A stretch of DNA of 64,000 nt from JAYFNU01 sp964622315. GTDB taxonomy: Bacteria; Bacillota; Clostridia; Oscillospirales; Ruminococcaceae. The position numbers were made by a program, and so were the translations under genes. Positions 60,899 through 64,000 of the stretch are shown in pieces; the stretch's first letter is position 1, and the number at the start of each line of letters is the position of its first letter. Location of the stretch: the NCBI GenBank assembly GCA_964622315.1, contig CAZUOY010000003.1, positions 1 through 64,000 on the forward strand, given 5' to 3'. The notes under the pieces are model-generated. The model was not told where the DNA came from, made no database searches, and saw only the letters and a list, made by a program, of their open reading frames with translations.

Positions 60899-62257
60899 AT
60901 GAAGAATTTTGAGTATCCGAACAGACAGAGAATGTCGCAGTTTGTAACGACGGAGATGCGTATGTTTAACAGCGTCGGCGGCGTTCGTGCCGTGACGTGG
61001 ATAACAATAATAACCCTCTGGCTTGAGATACTCTTTGCTTTCTTCTACTTTTTAAGCCGCGGACGCAGCCGAGACAGTCTCGTGCATATGTCTTTGCTTA
61101 TAGCTGTTTTTGTGCTGTATCTAATCGCTACAGTGGTGAAAAACATCTATTCGCGGCGAAACGGCGAGTACTATGACGTTACAATGTTTTATCTTTCGGC
61201 GTCCTTCTTTATCAGCGCGTTTTCTTCCTATTTGTTTTTATCTACTGCATGGTTTTGGAACTTTAACGGCGTTATTCCCGGCGGCTCCGCTTCGGTGGTG
61301 AAGTACGTCATTTCACACATCTTCTGGCTTCCGGGTGCGGCGTTGTTGTTCTACGCGGTAATGCTTTTATTCGAGCCTAAAAGCTCACGCGTGCGTTTCG
61401 GCGGATTCTACTGGATAAACTGTCTTCTGCCCGCTTTACCGCTTGCGGTAACGCTTATTGTAAGCATGATAAAGTTTCCCCGCCGTCAGGCTGAGGCGGC
61501 TGAGGTGCTGGCGTTTTTATCTATAACGCTTTTACTCTATATAGCTGTAAGATACGCGGTAAAGGGCTTCCTTTACTTTCTTCTTAACCGAACCGAGCCG
61601 AGGAATAATGAGGGGACAGCCATTCCCGACACAAAAACCGTAAGGCACGCTTATGAGAACGAGACGGTGGAGAGCGCCGCTCTTTCGGAGGAAATAGCGA
61701 AAAAGGCTGAACTGATAGCACTGCGCCGTAATAGCAAAGAAGACAAACTTGAGGTTGAAACGGAAGAAAAGAAGGAAGAACCGACCAAACCGAAGGCGGA
61801 AAAGTCCAAGCCCGAAAAGACGGACGCGACGAATGAAGACAAGGCTGAAAATGAACCGACCGCTGAAGATAAGCCTAAAGAAGTGAAAAAGACTAAAAAA
61901 GACAAAGCGGCTGAGAAGAAGACAAAGCCCGCGAAAGACTCGGAAAAACCGAAGGAGAACAGTCCCAAAAGTAAGGATAAGGCTAAGCCGCCGATTAAAG
62001 ATATCCTCCTTAATGCCGCCAAGAACGTGGCGCCAAAGAAGACAGAGAAGAAGGACGACAAGGAAATTAAGAAATCGGCCAAGCCGCCGATTAAAGAGAT
62101 TATCCTTAACGCCGCCAAGAACGTGACACCAAAGAAAACAGAGAAAAAGGACGATAAAGAAACGGAAAAGCCCGAACAGGGAAAGAAGGTCTTTCGGGTA
62201 AAACCGCTTGAGGAACCGCGAGAAAAGAAGATATACCACCGCGAGAACAAGAAATAA
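60899..62257 (+). CDS. polytopic membrane protein with long Lys/Glu/Pro tail
   Basis: A 452-residue protein. Residues 30-225 hold about six hydrophobic helices. From about 265 on the sequence is charged and probably disordered, dominated by K, E, P, A and D. Within it a unit of about 38 residues (KPPIKDILLNAAKNV, then PKKTEKKDDKE) occurs twice in tandem. It follows the two SRPBCC/BamE-like genes by 7 bp and ends in a terminator, so the three probably form one system. No family recognised. Confidence 0.65.
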   Translation: MKNFEYPNRQRMSQFVTTEMRMFNSVGGVRAVTWITIITLWLEILFAFFYFLSRGRSRDSLVHMSLLIAVFVLYLIATVVKNIYSRRNGEYYDVTMFYLSASFFISAFSSYLFLSTAWFWNFNGVIPGGSASVVKYVISHIFWLPGAALLFYAVMLLFEPKSSRVRFGGFYWINCLLPALPLAVTLIVSMIKFPRRQAEAAEVLAFLSITLLLYIAVRYAVKGFLYFLLNRTEPRNNEGTAIPDTKTVRHAYENETVESAALSEEIAKKAELIALRRNSKEDKLEVETEEKKEEPTKPKAEKSKPEKTDATNEDKAENEPTAEDKPKEVKKTKKDKAAEKKTKPAKDSEKPKENSPKSKDKAKPPIKDILLNAAKNVAPKKTEKKDDKEIKKSAKPPIKEIILNAAKNVTPKKTEKKDDKETEKPEQGKKVFRVKPLEEPREKKIYHRENKK

Positions 62258-62260
62258 AAA

Positions 62261-62288
62261 AACGCCGACTTTATGTCGGCGTTTACTT
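62261..62288. terminator. bidirectional terminator, membrane-protein operon / phosphodiesterase
   Basis: AACGCCGAC pairs with GTCGGCGTT around TTTAT, with T-runs on both strands, between convergent genes. Confidence 0.88.
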
Positions 62289-62291
62289 TTT

Positions 62292-62762
62292 CTATTGCAT
62301 TTCGGTAAGGTTGCAAATCACGTTGTTTTTAAGTATATCCACCGTTGCAAATTTAATCCCGTCATAGGCGTTAGCGTTGCCGGGGTTTAGATAATAAACA
62401 TTATCCTTTATCCCGAAGAAGGGAATATGCGTATGCCCGAAAAGAACAATGTCAGCTTTCTTGTCGGCGGCGAGCCGCTCAAGGCCTTCCATTGAGCCCT
62501 TCACTCCGAAGCGGTGACCGTGGGTGTAAACCACACGTTTGCCGCCTATCTCAATAAGCTTGGTGTCAATGTCAAGGCTGGAATAGTCGCAGTTTCCCGT
62601 CACGGCAAGAATATTCGCCGTTGGAAAGCTTTCACGAAGAATAACTGCGTCTTCGTAGCCGTCGCCTAAATGTATAAAGTAGTCCGCGCCCTCTTGAGCT
62701 TCCATAACCTTTTTTAACCGATACGCCTTTCCGTGCGAATCGGAAAACACAACAATTCTCAT
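62292..62762 (-). CDS. YfcE-type metallophosphoesterase
   Basis: A 156-residue calcineurin-like phosphodiesterase of the YfcE/MJ0936 group. The metal-binding motifs are complete and in order: VFSDSHG (7-10), HLGDG, TGNCD, THGH and FGHTHIP. The natural substrate is not known for the family. Its ATG overlaps the rsmI stop by 4 bp. Confidence 0.92.
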   Translation of the reverse strand: MRIVVFSDSHGKAYRLKKVMEAQEGADYFIHLGDGYEDAVILRESFPTANILAVTGNCDYSSLDIDTKLIEIGGKRVVYTHGHRFGVKGSMEGLERLAADKKADIVLFGHTHIPFFGIKDNVYYLNPGNANAYDGIKFATVDILKNNVICNLTEMQ

Positions 62763-63607
62763 TCCGTTTCCCTGTTTTTAAGTACGAGCTTATAAAGCTC
62801 TCCTTTTTTTATATTTGTTTTTGCCGCGGCTTGCTTGCAAGCATCAGAAAGGCTAAGCCCTTGTGCCAAAAGAAGCTCGACGGTCTTAACTGCGTCGTCT
62901 TCGGTCGTTTCTTCCGTTTTGTCAGCAACAGCTTTGCCGGAAACAACAAGCACATATTCACCCTTAGGCTCGCGCTCGGCGTAGAGTTCGTTTGCTTCGC
63001 GCAAGGTGGTCTTGACTATCTCCTCGTGAAGCTTTGTCAGCTCGCGTGCTAAAGTGATTTCGCGGTCGCCAAAGGTCTTTAAAAGGTCCGAAAGGGTGTT
63101 TCTCAGCTTATGCGGAGCCTCATAAAAAATGAGTGTTCTGGTTTCGTTTTTCACTTCTTCCAGCCGCTCGCGTCTGCTTTTTCTGTTGACTGGAATGAAC
63201 CCTTCAAAAACGAACCGGCCGGTGACAAGCCCCGAGGCGCAAAGCGCGGTTATCGCGGCGCACGCTCCGGGAATGGGAATAACCTCAATTCCTGCGGCAA
63301 TCGCCTGCTTTACAAGCAGCTCTCCTGGGTCGCTGACGGCGGGTGTGCCCGCGTCTGAACAAAGCGCGCAGCTTTCTCCTGAAAGGATACGGTTTATTAC
63401 TGTCTCTCCGCGCTCGTACATATTATGCTGATAGTAGCTGACAAGCGGCTTTTTTATTTCAAAATGGTTTAACAGCTTAGCTGTTACTCTGGTATCCTCC
63501 GCGGCGATAAAATCAGTTGTTCTAAGCGTTTCTACAGCGCGCAAAGAAAGGTCCCCGAGGTTGCCTATGGGCGTAGCCACAATATAAAGCTTTCCCGCGT
63601 TATCCAT
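62759..63607 (-). CDS. rsmI: 16S rRNA (cytidine(1402)-2'-O)-methyltransferase
   Basis: RsmI methylates the 2'-OH of C1402 in the 16S rRNA decoding centre using SAM. The 282-residue tetrapyrrole-methylase-fold protein starts GKLYIVATPIGNLGDLSLRA and has EDTRVTAKLLNHF near 38, CSDAGTPAVSDPG near 83 and FYEAPHKLRNTL near 157. It lies 4 bp after the methyltransferase gene, the same order as the yabB-yabC region of Bacillus. Confidence 0.96.
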   Translation of the reverse strand: MDNAGKLYIVATPIGNLGDLSLRAVETLRTTDFIAAEDTRVTAKLLNHFEIKKPLVSYYQHNMYERGETVINRILSGESCALCSDAGTPAVSDPGELLVKQAIAAGIEVIPIPGACAAITALCASGLVTGRFVFEGFIPVNRKSRRERLEEVKNETRTLIFYEAPHKLRNTLSDLLKTFGDREITLARELTKLHEEIVKTTLREANELYAEREPKGEYVLVVSGKAVADKTEETTEDDAVKTVELLLAQGLSLSDACKQAAAKTNIKKGELYKLVLKNRETE

Positions 63608-63611
63608 CAGC

Positions 63612-64000
63612 TTATTCCTTAATTTCGTTATTTACTATTAAATCCGGCAGTACGCTGACCCCGGGGCCCGAGCGGTAGCGTGCCTCTATAAGTGCGAGCC
63701 AAGGCTCTGAGTCGGGCGACTTTCTTACGAAACGAAGACGCTTAATTCTAAGCTCGTTCTCCTCAAAGCAGGAAAAAACATTATCCAACCGTTCGGCGCG
63801 GTAGCATACGAACAGCTTTCCGCCCTCCTTTAAGGAACGGCGGGCTATCACCGCCGCGTCGCGAAGGGTTAGCGTTACCTCATGCCGCGCACTGCTTCTA
63901 AGCACGTTTTCGCTCAGCGTTCCGCTGTTAAAGTACGGTGGGTTGCAAAAGGCGGCGTCAAACTTTTTGTCGCTGGAAAATTCGCGCGCGTCGCAGTTAA
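63612..64000 (-). CDS. tRNA1(Val) adenine-N6 methyltransferase-like protein, 5' end outside window
   Basis: The open frame continues to the window edge. Residues near the edge read FDAAFCNPPYFNSGT, the NPPY active site of N6-adenine methyltransferases, followed by ARHEVTLTLRDAAVIARRSLKEGGKLF, as in TrmN6/YabB. The sequence ends with a C-terminal domain. A GTG at 63905 would remove the NPPY motif and is not the start. Position just before rsmI matches yabB in Firmicutes. Confidence 0.88.
   Translation of the reverse strand, partial: NCDAREFSSDKKFDAAFCNPPYFNSGTLSENVLRSSARHEVTLTLRDAAVIARRSLKEGGKLFVCYRAERLDNVFSCFEENELRIKRLRFVRKSPDSEPWLALIEARYRSGPGVSVLPDLIVNNEIKE

Overview
The window looks like a chromosomal segment of a spore-forming, Gram-positive anaerobe of class Clostridia. 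The pointers are spoIIR (mother-cell/forespore signalling), a T-box leader on thrS, RNase Y, AddAB, MurT/GatD-type lipid II enzymes, ackA and the MEP-pathway gene ispE. The backbone is mid-GC with C/G-rich third positions. Genus and species cannot be set from the sequence alone.

Backbone, left (1-34 kb): tRNA-Lys; T-box thrS and divergent rny; a MATE exporter; an asp23-fakA-recG-dacF run; an unusual ABC-like pair in which the ATPase domain has lost its ATP-binding motifs and sits behind a long P/Y/Q-rich region; addB-addA; spoIIR; an lrp-aminotransferase-DUF362-ispE operon; two tandem LRR lipoproteins; ackA divergent from tmcAL-tsaE-tsaB-rpiB. Backbone, right (49.95-64 kb): murT-gatD-glycosyltransferase-rfbA-rfbD-rfbB; cca; a three-gene set of large membrane proteins; yfcE-like phosphodiesterase, rsmI and a truncated trmN6-like methyltransferase at the edge.

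Between them lies the main finding. An element of 15,876 bp (34054-49929) is bounded by perfect 18-bp terminal inverted repeats (CAATGTCATTAAGTTAAG) and flanked by a 10-bp direct repeat (CGGCTCTGCC). Removing the element and one copy of the direct repeat rebuilds a perfect intrinsic terminator between the rpiB and rfbB operons, so this is a transposition into a terminator hairpin. An IS4-type DDE transposase sits just inside the left end, and the rest is cargo: a tnpB remnant, a small HTH regulator, a McrBC type IV restriction system, a NERD/zinc-ribbon protein, a macro-HTH protein, a gene broken by one stop codon, a VWA protein, two PD-(D/E)XK nucleases, a TerB-like/membrane/unknown trio, and a shrunken PolC-derived protein without the polymerase active site. 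The cargo reads as a defence island moved by a single IS4-type transposase.

Other points: the GatD-like subunit lacks both catalytic residues of a class I glutaminase, and its MurT partner is divergent in a key motif. The rfb cluster has no rfbC in this window. Family assignments rest on motif recognition by eye; no searches were run.
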